Assembly: GCA_023442525.1 (NCBI GenBank)
Contig: JAEZZA010000006.1
Span: forward strand, 186,001 to 250,000
Direction of reading: 5' to 3'
DNA length: 64,000 nt
Source of the DNA: Bacteroidota bacterium
GTDB lineage: Bacteria; Bacteroidota; Bacteroidia; Bacteroidales; UBA10428
Below are positions 9,255 to 17,970 of this stretch, one piece after another. Position 1 is the stretch's first letter. Each line of letters begins with the position of its first letter. A program made the position numbers and the translations under genes. A model generated the notes under the pieces. The model was not told the DNA's origin. It did not search any database and worked only from the letters and a program-made list of their open reading frames with translations.

Positions 9255-9590
9255 TTAAAGCGATTCTTTAATTTCCAGCAACATGGCTTTGATCTGGTTT
9301 AATGTTTTCACCACCTCAAAGTTATTATTAACATCTTCTCTGTTTTCGCGGAGTTTCTTTCGGGCTCCGGTCAGAGTCATTCCCCTTTCTTTCACCAAAT
9401 GATAGATAAGCCGGATATTGTCGATATCCTGTTGTGTGAAGAAACGGTTGCCCTTTTTATTTTTCTTCGGTCTGATGATGTCGAATTCCTTTTCCCAAAA
9501 TCGTATAAGTGACGCATTAACATCGAACAATTCGGCAACCTCGCCGATTGAGTAATACAATTTTTCAACCTTTTTCTCTTTGTAAGGCAT
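9255..9590 (-). CDS. MerR family transcriptional regulator
   Basis: 111 residues with an N-terminal MerR winged helix-turn-helix: YYSIGEVAELFDVNASLIRFWEKEFDIIRPKKNKKGNRFFTQ is the expected pattern (shown here only as a description of positions 11-53). A short dimerisation helix follows. No C-terminal effector domain or Cys cluster is present, so it is a minimal member without an evident ligand site. It converges with the M23 pair and is divergent from the NIF3 gene, a neighbourhood common in Bacteroidota. Target genes are unknown. Confidence 0.85.
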   Translation of the reverse strand: MPYKEKKVEKLYYSIGEVAELFDVNASLIRFWEKEFDIIRPKKNKKGNRFFTQQDIDNIRLIYHLVKERGMTLTGARKKLRENREDVNNNFEVVKTLNQIKAMLLEIKESL

Positions 9591-9727
9591 GGTGTAAAAT
9601 GATTAAGACATATTCCGGGCCGAAGGCCTTTTATACAGTCTAAGATATAAATTTAATCTGATTAATGAGGTATTGCTTAATCAGTATTTCAATATGAGTC
9701 ATTTATCCTTTGCTTATGTTTTTGAAC

Positions 9728-9735
9728 TACCTTTG
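9728..9735 (+). promoter_or_regulatory. -7 promoter element for the NIF3/zinc-ribbon operon
   Basis: TACCTTTG matches the Bacteroidota TAnnTTTG box exactly, 46 bp before the ATG at 9781. A TTTG upstream at 9709 is only 15 nt away, so the -33 match is imperfect. Confidence 0.45.
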
Positions 9736-9780
9736 AATTTAAACAGAAGAAAATTGAATCTGAATTACTGCTGAACTGCC

Positions 9781-10875
9781 ATGCTTTTATCCAAGATCAT
9801 TACCACCATTGAGAATATAGCTCCGGCTGCTTACCAGGAGAGTTATGATAACGCGGGACTGGTAACCGGACACGGAAATATGGAGATATCGGGTATCCTG
9901 GTATGCCTGGATGTAACCCTGCCTGTTATTGATGAGGCAATACGGATAAATGCCAACCTGATTGTTTCGCATCATCCTGTAATTTTCAGTCCCCTAAAAA
10001 AGATAACCGGCAGCAGTGTTACTGAAAAAATTGTAATACGGGCCATTCAGAACAACATAGCGTTATATTCGGCGCATACCAACCTGGATAATGTAATTAC
10101 GGGGGTGAATAAAATTATATGTGATAAATTGGGACTTGTTAATACTCGCATTCTGGTTCCTCGTAGCAATATACTCCGTAAGCTGGTGACGTTTGTGCCT
10201 TTCAGTCATACTGATACTGTACGCCGGGCGCTTTTCAACGCGGGTGCAGGTCAGATCGGAAAGTACGATTCGTGCAGTTATAATTTGGAGGGTAAGGGAA
10301 CATTCAGGGCCGGCGAGGATGCATCGCCCTTTACAGGCGAAATCGGCGAACTCCACTTTGAGAATGAAACCCGGATTGAAACCATTTTTCCCATTCATCT
10401 GAAAAATAACATAGTGAAGGCCTTACTTGATGTCCATCCCTATGAGGAAGTGGCATTTGATATATATCCGGTGGAAAACGACCTGAATACAGTGGGTTCG
10501 GGTATGATTGGCGAATTGGAAAATGAAAAGGCTGAGGAGGCCTTACTGGCTGATATTAAGAAAAAATTTAATTGTAAGGTTGTACGTTACAGTAAGTTAC
10601 GAATCAAGCCCATAAAAAAAGTTGCCGTATGCGGAGGCAGCGGATCGTTTCTCATTCGTGATGCCATAAGGGCCGGGGCAGATTTATTCCTTACCGGTGA
10701 GATAAAATATCATCAGTTTTTTGATGCCGGCGATCAGATAGTTGTAGCAGATATCGGACATTTTGAAAGTGAGCAATTCACAATTCATTTAATTTATGAT
10801 ATTCTTATAAAAAATTTCCCTAATTTTGCAATCCGTTTTTCACAAATTAACACCAGTCCTATATATTATTTATAA
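9781..10875 (+). CDS. NIF3-like dinuclear metal-centre protein (DUF34)
   Basis: 364-residue long form of the NIF3/YqfO family. The two halves of the metal-binding fold carry SHHPVIF (63-69), HTNLDN, and near the C-terminus GHFESEQF, giving the His and Glu ligands of the dinuclear site. Between them, about residues 128-235, is the extra CutA/PII-like domain (VDVHPYEEVAFDIYPV-type segment) found in the longer members. The biochemical role of the family is still uncertain; proposals include metal handling and nucleotide-linked hydrolysis. It is followed after 1 bp by the zinc-ribbon coiled-coil gene, a conserved pairing in Bacteroidota. Confidence 0.92.
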   Translation: MLLSKIITTIENIAPAAYQESYDNAGLVTGHGNMEISGILVCLDVTLPVIDEAIRINANLIVSHHPVIFSPLKKITGSSVTEKIVIRAIQNNIALYSAHTNLDNVITGVNKIICDKLGLVNTRILVPRSNILRKLVTFVPFSHTDTVRRALFNAGAGQIGKYDSCSYNLEGKGTFRAGEDASPFTGEIGELHFENETRIETIFPIHLKNNIVKALLDVHPYEEVAFDIYPVENDLNTVGSGMIGELENEKAEEALLADIKKKFNCKVVRYSKLRIKPIKKVAVCGGSGSFLIRDAIRAGADLFLTGEIKYHQFFDAGDQIVVADIGHFESEQFTIHLIYDILIKNFPNFAIRFSQINTSPIYYL

Positions 10876-10876
10876 T

Positions 10877-11647
10877 ATGGCAGAAGTAAAAAAGCAGGTA
10901 TCCGAAGCAACAGAATTAACCATCGAAGAAAAACTCAGAGCTTTATATAAGCTGCAATCCATTAATTCAGAAATCGACAAGATACGCACTCTCAGGGGCG
11001 AGCTCCCGCTTGAGGTTCAGGATCTGGAAGATGAGATAGCCGGTCTTGAAACCCGAATTGAAAAGCTTCAGGAAGAAATAAAAAGTATTGAATCAGCCAT
11101 AAGCGGAAAAAAGAACGATATGGTCAATTCAAAAGGACTGATTAAAAAGTATGAAGAACAGCAGAATAATGTAAGGAACAACCGCGAGTTCGATTCACTT
11201 TCAAAAGAAATTGAGTATCAGACACTTGAAATTGAACTCAGTGAAAAAAGGATCCGCGAGTTCTCAGCACAGGTGAAGGAAAAGACCGAATTGATTGAAG
11301 AATCAAAGAAACTTCTGGATGAGAGAAAAAATGATCTTCAGCTAAAAAAATCGGAACTTGAAGATATTACGAACGATACTCAAAAAGAGGAAGAAAATCT
11401 GCTGAAGAAAAGGCAGGAATACGAACAGATCATTGAAGACCGCTTACTTACCGCATACAAAAAAATACGTAAAAACGCCCGGAACGGACTTGCCGTTGTA
11501 TCTGTGGAACGTGATGCGTGCGGCGGATGTTTTAACCAGATACCCCCTCAGCGCCAGTTAGATATCCGCTCGAGAAAAAAAATTATCGTTTGTGAATACT
11601 GTGGACGTATCCTTGTGGACGTTGATCTCGTAGAAGAAGAAAAATAA
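10877..11647 (+). CDS. Zinc-ribbon, coiled-coil protein (CT398-like)
   Basis: Start set at the ATG at 10877 (MAEVKKQVSEATEL), 1 bp after the NIF3 stop, giving 256 residues; an earlier in-frame ATG lies inside NIF3. Residues about 30-195 form a long antiparallel coiled coil rich in Glu, Lys and Leu. The C-terminus has a zinc ribbon with CGGC and CEYC separated by about 23 residues. The family, sometimes called the C4-type zinc ribbon domain family, binds nucleic acid or protein partners, with no settled function. Tight spacing with NIF3 supports co-translation. Confidence 0.88.
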   Translation: MAEVKKQVSEATELTIEEKLRALYKLQSINSEIDKIRTLRGELPLEVQDLEDEIAGLETRIEKLQEEIKSIESAISGKKNDMVNSKGLIKKYEEQQNNVRNNREFDSLSKEIEYQTLEIELSEKRIREFSAQVKEKTELIEESKKLLDERKNDLQLKKSELEDITNDTQKEEENLLKKRQEYEQIIEDRLLTAYKKIRKNARNGLAVVSVERDACGGCFNQIPPQRQLDIRSRKKIIVCEYCGRILVDVDLVEEEK

Positions 11648-11671
11648 TATTCTGAGATATCACTATTTTGC

Positions 11672-11679
11672 TATCTTTG
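11672..11679 (+). promoter_or_regulatory. -7 promoter element
   Basis: TATCTTTG, an exact TAnnTTTG box, 17 bp before the ATG at 11697 of the barrel protein gene. No clear -33 element is seen. Confidence 0.4.
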
Positions 11680-11696
11680 TTTTAAAAGGTAGTGTT

Positions 11697-12479
11697 ATGC
11701 TTAAATGGATCAGCACGGCCATATTAGTCGTTTTGCTTGCAATTCCCGCGTCTGCTCAACAGTGGAAGCTGAAGCGGATGGAAGGGATACTTGGAATTGG
11801 TACCACAAATGTATATAGCGATCTCGGCGGAGCGCCTGATGCCAGCAGCCTGCTTTTTATCAAGGATATTACTTTCCGCAGCACGCGTCCGTCGATTCAT
11901 GCCGGTGTAAGATACCGTATAAACCCCAGATCTTCGGTTAAGACAGCTTTTACTTACGGCTTCAGCAAAACATCTGATTTTAAAGGTTCGAGAAACGAGC
12001 AACGTTCATTTAGCTCGGTTACCCAGCTGTTTGAAATTGCGGGAAATTATGAATTTTACCTTCTCCCGGAATTCAGGGTAATGAGATCAGCCGCTATGTT
12101 TAACCGGCGTGGAATGATAAACGATTATTCCAGGATTGGCATCTATGTTTTTACCGGAATTGCAGGAATCTTATACTGGCCTGAACTCGAACTTCCGGAA
12201 CCCCGTCCGGATGATGAATACCGCACTAAAATGGGCTTCACCGGAGCTGTTCCCGTTGGTGCTGGTTTTAAAATTATTGTCAGCGATAAATATATGGTCG
12301 GTTATGAAATTGGTTACCGGCAATCATTTACCGACTTTATGGATGGTTTCGTACCGCCTTCGTCGAAACGCTGGGATGGATACTGGATTTCCTCAATTAA
12401 CCTGATATACCGCATACCTACTTCACGCAGGGGCATTCCCCTCTTCCTTGATCCTGCCTGGAAACGCGCCCGGTTCTAA
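11697..12479 (+). CDS. Predicted outer-membrane beta-barrel protein
   Basis: 260 residues with a Sec signal peptide (WISTAILVVLLAIPASAQ). The mature part has alternating hydrophobic/polar strands with glycine-aromatic turns (IHAGVRYRI, GYEIGYRQSFTDF), as in small outer-membrane barrels of Bacteroidota, and resembles the DUF6089 protein encoded next. It therefore may be a paralogue of that protein. A structured terminator region follows at 12511-12586, separating it from the uppS-bamA unit. Function unknown; porin or assembly-linked roles are speculative. Confidence 0.7.
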   Translation: MLKWISTAILVVLLAIPASAQQWKLKRMEGILGIGTTNVYSDLGGAPDASSLLFIKDITFRSTRPSIHAGVRYRINPRSSVKTAFTYGFSKTSDFKGSRNEQRSFSSVTQLFEIAGNYEFYLLPEFRVMRSAAMFNRRGMINDYSRIGIYVFTGIAGILYWPELELPEPRPDDEYRTKMGFTGAVPVGAGFKIIVSDKYMVGYEIGYRQSFTDFMDGFVPPSSKRWDGYWISSINLIYRIPTSRRGIPLFLDPAWKRARF

Positions 12480-12510
12480 CTTAGTACATCCTTCCACCTT
12501 TACAAGCTGT

Positions 12511-12586
12511 AAGCAGAAGTCGGCCTGGCTGCGTTATGATATTATGTGCATTGCGTTTCCGTGATCATAACCCCTTCTGCTTTTTT
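12511..12586 (+). terminator. Two-tier hairpin followed by a T-tract
   Basis: Outer stem AAGCAGAAG (12511-12519) with CTTCTGCTT (12574-12582), inner stem GTTATGAT (12533-12540) with ATCATAAC (12564-12571). A run of T follows. It probably terminates the upstream barrel gene, though the nested form could also be a leader structure for the next operon. Confidence 0.6.
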
Positions 12587-12666
12587 CTGTTTTTTTAAGA
12601 TTATTTTTGATTTCAGGCGCTAAAAAACAGTTACTTTGCGTTTAATTCCAACAAACCTTGCAACCT

Positions 12667-13344
12667 ATGTTAAAACGAACAGGTACATACCTTTTTCTCC
12701 TTATTGTGTGTTTACCTCAGATTTCCCTGGCTCAAAGGAACTCTGATATAGGAGCGTTTGCCGGAATTTCTTATTATATGGGTGATATCAACCCAAACAG
12801 GCATTTTTACCGGCCTGCACCATCATTGGGTTTGATATATCGGTATAATATTAATACCCGATACTCGCTGAGGGCTAATGCATATTATGCCGACCTGTCG
12901 GGTAACGACCGGGATTTCCCCGATCGCCCGAACCCTGACAAGCCTATGTCACCCCCAAAATCAAATTTTCAGACTTCTTTGATGGATGCTTCGTTACAGG
13001 TTGAATTTAATTTTTTGCCATTTGCCTCCAACGAAGGAAAATGGGCTTATACTCCTTACATTACTGCCGGTATCACAGGCAGTATGATTATGGGAACCAA
13101 TACAGATGCAGTCAACACAATTAGTTTTCCGTTTGGAATCGGGGTGAAGGTAAGTATCACGTCCCGCTTAGGAGCTGGCGCTGAATGGGGATTCCGGAAG
13201 ACTTTCAGCGATAGTATAGACGGAGTTAACAATCCCTCGGAAGTTTCTTCACTTATTCATAATAATGACTGGTATTCTGTTACAGGTATTTTTATTACCT
13301 ATAAGTTTTTTAATTTTGCGACCGAATGCCCCGCGTATGATTGA
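12667..13344 (+). CDS. DUF6089-like outer-membrane protein
   Basis: 225 residues from the ATG at 12667 (an in-frame TTG lies 9 bp upstream). Signal peptide LKRTGTYLFLLIVCLPQISLAQ, then a short barrel: IGAFAGISYYMGDINPN and SLGLIYRYNINTRYSLRANAYYADL are typical of the family that precedes uppS in Bacteroidota. The C-terminal strands are aromatic-rich. It lies 5 bp before uppS, so it is part of the envelope-biogenesis operon with uppS and bamA. No catalytic residues are evident; a structural or assembly role in the outer membrane is inferred from context. Confidence 0.78.
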   Translation: MLKRTGTYLFLLIVCLPQISLAQRNSDIGAFAGISYYMGDINPNRHFYRPAPSLGLIYRYNINTRYSLRANAYYADLSGNDRDFPDRPNPDKPMSPPKSNFQTSLMDASLQVEFNFLPFASNEGKWAYTPYITAGITGSMIMGTNTDAVNTISFPFGIGVKVSITSRLGAGAEWGFRKTFSDSIDGVNNPSEVSSLIHNNDWYSVTGIFITYKFFNFATECPAYD

Positions 13345-13349
13345 TAAAT

Positions 13350-14114
13350 ATGAACAGTAATATCAGCGAAAAGATAAATAAAGACAGGCTGCCCCGTCAT
13401 ATTGCCATTATAATGGACGGTAACGGGCGATGGGCCGAATTACGGGGTAATAAACGCGTTTTTGGTCACAAAAACGCAGTCGCCGCGGTTCGCGATACCG
13501 TTGAAGCGTCTGCCGAACTCGGAGTACAATATCTTACGCTATACGCCTTTTCCACTGAAAACTGGAAAAGACCAAAAACTGAAGTGGATGCTCTTATGTC
13601 GTTGCTGGTATCAACTATTCATGGCGAGACAAAGACCTTAATGGATAATAACATCCGGTTGCATGCAATCGGTAATATTTTGAGTCTGCCTTCCGACGTA
13701 CAGAAACAACTTAGCCAGGCAATTGAAAAAACTTCAGCCAATACTGGCCTGAACCTTGTCCTTGCCCTGAGCTATGGCTCACGATGGGAAATACTGACTG
13801 CCATCAGAAAGATCGCTTCTGAGGTAGAAAAGGGAAACCTGAAAGCAGATGAAATTAATGAAAGCATAATCGAAAATTATCTTGACACAGCCGGTTTCCC
13901 TGAGCCTGAACTTATCATCAGGACCAGCGGGGAATACCGAATCAGTAATTTCCTGTTGTGGCAAATAGCTTATACCGAATTGTATTTTACTCCTACGCTC
14001 TGGCCCGACTTCCGGCGTGAGCATTTATATGAGGCCATTCTCAATTTTCAACATCGTGAAAGAAGGTTTGGGAAGACTGCCGAACAGATAAAAAGTATCA
14101 ATGTTAACAGCTGA
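13350..14114 (+). CDS. uppS: Isoprenyl transferase (undecaprenyl diphosphate synthase)
   Basis: Cis-prenyltransferase making the C55 lipid carrier for peptidoglycan and surface polysaccharides. The ATG at 13350 is used (254 residues); a TTG at 13341 would overlap the previous stop. IAIIMDGNGRW with the catalytic Asp23, FGHKNAV, TLYAFSTENWKRP and the C-terminal RTSGEYRISNFLLWQIAYTE segment are all present; the family usually has Gln in place of the Tyr in SGEYR, a small difference away from the active-site Asp. It sits between the DUF6089-like gene and bamA, 6 bp before the latter. Confidence 0.95.
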   Translation: MNSNISEKINKDRLPRHIAIIMDGNGRWAELRGNKRVFGHKNAVAAVRDTVEASAELGVQYLTLYAFSTENWKRPKTEVDALMSLLVSTIHGETKTLMDNNIRLHAIGNILSLPSDVQKQLSQAIEKTSANTGLNLVLALSYGSRWEILTAIRKIASEVEKGNLKADEINESIIENYLDTAGFPEPELIIRTSGEYRISNFLLWQIAYTELYFTPTLWPDFRREHLYEAILNFQHRERRFGKTAEQIKSINVNS

Positions 14115-14120
14115 CAACGA

Positions 14121-16751
14121 ATGAAACACGCTATTCCGGCATTCCTTTTATTCCTTTTTACATTTACTGCAAGGGGACAGGTTATCCAGGCACCTGCTTC
14201 CGACTATATGAATTATGAATCGGCACGAAGCTTTATCATAAGGGACATCAGCATAACAGGTGTAAAATATCTTCAATCCACTTATCTGGTGAATATCTCA
14301 GGCCTTTCGATTGGCCAGGAAATTCAGATACCGGGCGATGCTATCTCAAATGCCATCAATAAATACTGGGATCTGGGGTTATTCTCCGATGTTAAGATCA
14401 CAGCCGATAAAATTGAGGGCCGCGAAATATACCTTAATATTTACCTTGCCGAACAGCCCCGACTTGCACGGATTAAAATTGAAGGACTGAATAAGAATGA
14501 TACAAAGGATGTTCAGGAGAAAATCAAGCTGAAACCAGGGTATCAGTTAACCGAAAATGTTCTGAATAATACAAAAACCATCATAAAAAAGCACTTTGTT
14601 GATAAGGGCTTTTTTAAAGTGAAGACGGATTTTATTCAAAGAGCCGATACAGCACCCGGAAACAGGGTATTCCTTGATATTATCGTAGATAAGGGAAAGA
14701 GAGTAAAGATCTCCGACATCGAATTCACCGGAAATGAAGCCTTCTCCGACGCACGCCTGAGGCGTACCATGAAAAAGACCAAGCAAAAAAGCATTAACTT
14801 TTTCAAGCCCTCAAAATATATTGATGAGGAATATAAAGAAGATAAAAAGAAATTCATTGCTTTCTATAATAAGCACGGCTACCGTGATGCAAAGATCCTT
14901 GATGAAAAACTGATTGATCTGAACAATAAGAGAATCGGTCTGGAACTATCCATCGAGGAAGGCACTAAATACTATTTGCGTAATATCACCTGGGTTGGAA
15001 ATACCAAACACCCTTCATCTGCACTGTCACGCGTTCTGAACATGAACAAGGGCGACGTTTACGATCAGGAATACCTGTTGAAACGACTTCAGCAGGATGA
15101 CGATGCAGTGTTGTCGCAGTACATGGACGAAGGTTATCTTTTTGCCGGAGTCGACCCTGTTGAAGTAAATATCGATGGTGATTCCATCGACCTGGAAATA
15201 AGGGTAACTGAAGGAAGTCCGGCAAATATAAATAAAGTGCTGGTTAAGGGTAATACCAAAACCAATGAACATGTTATCCGCAGGGAACTCAGAACAATAC
15301 CCGGTGACCTGTTCAGCAGGACGAATATTATGCGTTCGGTGAGAGAACTCGCGGCTATGGGACATTTTAATCCCGAAAACATTGTTCCCGATATTCAGCC
15401 AAGGCCGGCCGATGGTACGGTGGATATAATTTATTCACTCGAAGAACGTTCGAATGACCAGCTGGAAGTTTCCGGCGGATGGGGCGGTTATGGATTCGTG
15501 GGAACCATAGGCCTGAGATTTTCAAATTTCTCGGCACGTAAAATTCTTGACCCCAAGGCATGGCGACCGGTACCTACCGGCGACGGCCAGACTTTATCGG
15601 TCAGGGCACAGTCGAATGGAACATATTACCAGGCTTATAACCTTTCATTTGTTGAACCCTGGTTCGGTGGTAAAAAGCCAAACAGTTTTTCAGCCTCATT
15701 ATATTACACTGTGACCCATCCATTCCGTAGGTGGGGCGACGACCGGCAGACCGGGTACTTTAAGGTAATGGGTACTTCGGTGGGATTGGGAAGGCGACTG
15801 ACATGGCCTGATGACTACTTTGTATTCTACACTCAGTTGGGATACCAGCGGTATTCGCTGAAAGATTACCCGGCTGCTTTCGTAATCACCGATGGATTTT
15901 CGCAGATTATCGACCTGAACCTGTCGCTTTCTCGCAGCTCGCAGGACCAGATGATATATCCACGAAGAGGTTCGGCATTTTCACTGTCGCTCAAACTTAC
16001 ACCGCCCTATTCATTGTTTAAAAAAGACGGTTTCTGGAAACTCTCATCCGAAGAAAGGTTGAGTATTCAGGACGAGGTAATTCATGATAACTATGGTGAA
16101 ACTTCCGAAAACCTGGCATTCTTAATCGATACGGAAGAGATGAACAGGATGAACGGAAAGAAATTCAAGTTCATCGAATATCATAAATGGACTTTTGATG
16201 CAGCATGGTACACGAATGTGGTCGGTAAATTTGTGATTGCCGCTAAATCTGAATTTGGGTACCTCGGATTCTATAACAAAGAAATCGGTCACTCACCTTT
16301 CGAAAAATTTGATGTGGGCGGTAGCGGAATGATGGGCTATAATCTTTACGGTACCGATATCGTTGCGCTGCGTGGATATGCCGAAGGCAGTCTTACTCCA
16401 ACCACTACCATAATGCGAAGAGGAGGAGCACAACAGGTTGATGATGGCAATGTATATGTGAAGTATACCCTTGAGTTCAGATATCCCTTCACCCTGAATC
16501 CCTCTGCAACCATTTCGGGCCATGTCTTTCTCGAAGGAGGAAATGCATGGTCGAAAATTGAGCAGTTCAATCCCTTTGGTATTAAACGATCGGCCGGTGT
16601 GGGTATCAGGGCATTCCTGCCCATGTTTGGAATGCTGGGACTCGATTGGGGATATGGATTCGACATGCCCAACAGCAGCATTACCTCCGACGACATACAA
16701 AAGGGCAGACACGGCGGCGAATTCCACTTTACTATGGGACAGCAATTCTGA
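14121..16751 (+). CDS. bamA: Outer membrane protein assembly factor BamA
   Basis: 876 residues: signal peptide (KHAIPAFLLFLFTFTARGQ), about five POTRA domains between residues 40 and 430 (repeating pattern such as ISDIEFTGNEAFSD and VNIDGDSIDLEIRVTEG), then a C-terminal 16-strand-type surface antigen barrel beginning near residue 450 (SGGWGGYGFVGTIGLRFSNF). The C-terminus ends in phenylalanine (FTMGQQF), the usual barrel signal. It inserts outer-membrane barrel proteins. Followed by two OmpH/Skp-like chaperone genes, the conserved order in Bacteroidota. The domain order and length are normal for the phylum. Confidence 0.95.
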   Translation: MKHAIPAFLLFLFTFTARGQVIQAPASDYMNYESARSFIIRDISITGVKYLQSTYLVNISGLSIGQEIQIPGDAISNAINKYWDLGLFSDVKITADKIEGREIYLNIYLAEQPRLARIKIEGLNKNDTKDVQEKIKLKPGYQLTENVLNNTKTIIKKHFVDKGFFKVKTDFIQRADTAPGNRVFLDIIVDKGKRVKISDIEFTGNEAFSDARLRRTMKKTKQKSINFFKPSKYIDEEYKEDKKKFIAFYNKHGYRDAKILDEKLIDLNNKRIGLELSIEEGTKYYLRNITWVGNTKHPSSALSRVLNMNKGDVYDQEYLLKRLQQDDDAVLSQYMDEGYLFAGVDPVEVNIDGDSIDLEIRVTEGSPANINKVLVKGNTKTNEHVIRRELRTIPGDLFSRTNIMRSVRELAAMGHFNPENIVPDIQPRPADGTVDIIYSLEERSNDQLEVSGGWGGYGFVGTIGLRFSNFSARKILDPKAWRPVPTGDGQTLSVRAQSNGTYYQAYNLSFVEPWFGGKKPNSFSASLYYTVTHPFRRWGDDRQTGYFKVMGTSVGLGRRLTWPDDYFVFYTQLGYQRYSLKDYPAAFVITDGFSQIIDLNLSLSRSSQDQMIYPRRGSAFSLSLKLTPPYSLFKKDGFWKLSSEERLSIQDEVIHDNYGETSENLAFLIDTEEMNRMNGKKFKFIEYHKWTFDAAWYTNVVGKFVIAAKSEFGYLGFYNKEIGHSPFEKFDVGGSGMMGYNLYGTDIVALRGYAEGSLTPTTTIMRRGGAQQVDDGNVYVKYTLEFRYPFTLNPSATISGHVFLEGGNAWSKIEQFNPFGIKRSAGVGIRAFLPMFGMLGLDWGYGFDMPNSSITSDDIQKGRHGGEFHFTMGQQF

Positions 16752-16819
16752 TTCTGATACTTTGGTATTGTATTTGATATACTATGAGTATATTACACGA
16801 AAATTTTAACTTATTCCCT

Positions 16820-17335
16820 ATGAAACGAATATTTATTCTAATGGCAGCCCTGCTGCTCCCGCTTGGAATAGCAGTTGCCCAGAAATATGCTTTTGTGGAT
16901 ACTGAATATATCCTCAACAACATTCCGAATTATAAAGCTGCTCAGGAGCAACTCGACAAGCAGTCGCAGGAATGGCAAAAAGAAGTAGAAGCTAAATATG
17001 CTGAAATAGAAAAAATGTACAAAGATTACCAGGCCGAAAGAGTTCTGCTTGCCGAAGATATGCGAAAACAGCGCGAAGACGCAATTATTAACCGCGAACG
17101 GGAGGTAAAGGAATTGCAGAAGAACTATTTCGGACAGGACGGAGCATTGTTCAAAAAACGTCAGGAACTTATTGAACCCATACAGGACGATATTTACAAC
17201 GCCATCAAAGAACTGGCCTCTGAAAACGGGTATGCCGCAATTTTCGATACTTCGAGCGGAACAACCATGATATATACAAACCCCCGCTACGACATAAGCG
17301 ATGAAGTATTGCAAAAATTAGGTTATAAGAATTAA
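16820..17335 (+). CDS. OmpH/Skp family periplasmic chaperone, copy 1
   Basis: 171 residues from the ATG at 16820, which begins a signal peptide (KRIFILMAALLLPLGIAVAQ); an upstream in-frame ATG adds 12 atypical residues. Mature protein: KYAFVDTEYILNNIPNYKAAQ, a long helical coiled-coil tentacle rich in Glu, Lys and Gln, then the returning C-terminal strand YAAIFDTSSGTTMIYTNP. Skp-type trimers hold unfolded barrel proteins in the periplasm for BamA, which is the gene just upstream. A second homologue follows. Confidence 0.9.
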   Translation: MKRIFILMAALLLPLGIAVAQKYAFVDTEYILNNIPNYKAAQEQLDKQSQEWQKEVEAKYAEIEKMYKDYQAERVLLAEDMRKQREDAIINREREVKELQKNYFGQDGALFKKRQELIEPIQDDIYNAIKELASENGYAAIFDTSSGTTMIYTNPRYDISDEVLQKLGYKN

Positions 17336-17340
17336 TTTAT

Positions 17341-17348
17341 TACATTTG
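17341..17348 (+). promoter_or_regulatory. -7 promoter element before the second ompH
   Basis: TACATTTG, exact TAnnTTTG box, 24 bp before the ATG at 17372. It suggests an internal promoter within the bamA-ompH cluster. Confidence 0.4.
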
Positions 17349-17371
17349 TTTCCCTAAAATTTCTCTAAAAA

Positions 17372-17896
17372 ATGAAAAAACTTATTGGTATTCTGATATT
17401 TACAGGAATGTTTCTTTTCTCCGGAACATCATTTGGACAAAATCCCGTGAAGCTTGGTCATATTGACAGCAGGCTCGTGTTTGCAGCAATGCCTGAAAGC
17501 GACAGTGCTTCGAAAAGACTCGAAAGAGAGGCAACTGTGATGCAACAAACGTTAGAAGAATTACAGGTAGAATTCAATAAGAAGTTTGAAGAATACCAGA
17601 GACTCGCCAATGATCCCAATGTAAGCCGGATAATTATAAATACCAAAGAAGAAGAGCTTACCTCTCTTAACCAGAGGAGTCAGAGCTTTCAACAGCAGGC
17701 CGACCAGTCGATTAATGAATTAAGGCAGAGACTTTTCCAGCCTATTCAGGAAAAAGCTATTAAAGCCGTGAACGAAGTAGCTGCTGAAAATGGTTTTACC
17801 TATATTTTCGACACTGCCGGAGGTATGATCGTGTACAGTTCACCTGATTCACAGGATATACTTCCACTTGTAAAAACTAAGCTGGGACTGAAATAG
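17372..17896 (+). CDS. OmpH/Skp family periplasmic chaperone, copy 2
   Basis: 174 residues with signal peptide (KKLIGILIFTGMFLFSGTSFGQ) and the same plan as the preceding gene: KLGHIDSRLVFAAMPESD, a Gln/Glu-rich coiled coil, and a terminal strand FTYIFDTAGGMIVYSSP. Divergence from copy 1 is large, so the pair is an old duplication rather than a recent one, as in other Bacteroidota. It probably acts with BamA in escorting outer-membrane proteins. Confidence 0.9.
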   Translation: MKKLIGILIFTGMFLFSGTSFGQNPVKLGHIDSRLVFAAMPESDSASKRLEREATVMQQTLEELQVEFNKKFEEYQRLANDPNVSRIIINTKEEELTSLNQRSQSFQQQADQSINELRQRLFQPIQEKAIKAVNEVAAENGFTYIFDTAGGMIVYSSPDSQDILPLVKTKLGLK

Positions 17897-17938
17897 GCCC
17901 GGCTTTCTTTCCTCTTCACACATCACTTGATTTTCCTC

Positions 17939-17963
17939 ATTACACGTTACCCGTTACCTGTTG
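17939..17963. repeat. Short-period repeat (CGTTAC type)
   Basis: ATTACACGTTACCCGTTACC and following CTGTTG, 7-bp period, in the spacer between ompH and murI. It resembles other low-complexity spacers of this window. Confidence 0.45.
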
Positions 17964-17970
17964 CTCACTT

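Noticed and set aside
9617..9630. Small hairpin GGCC-GAA-GGCC with following T-run
   Set aside because: It lies between divergent genes with no transcript to terminate in the + direction, and the stem is only 4-5 bp.
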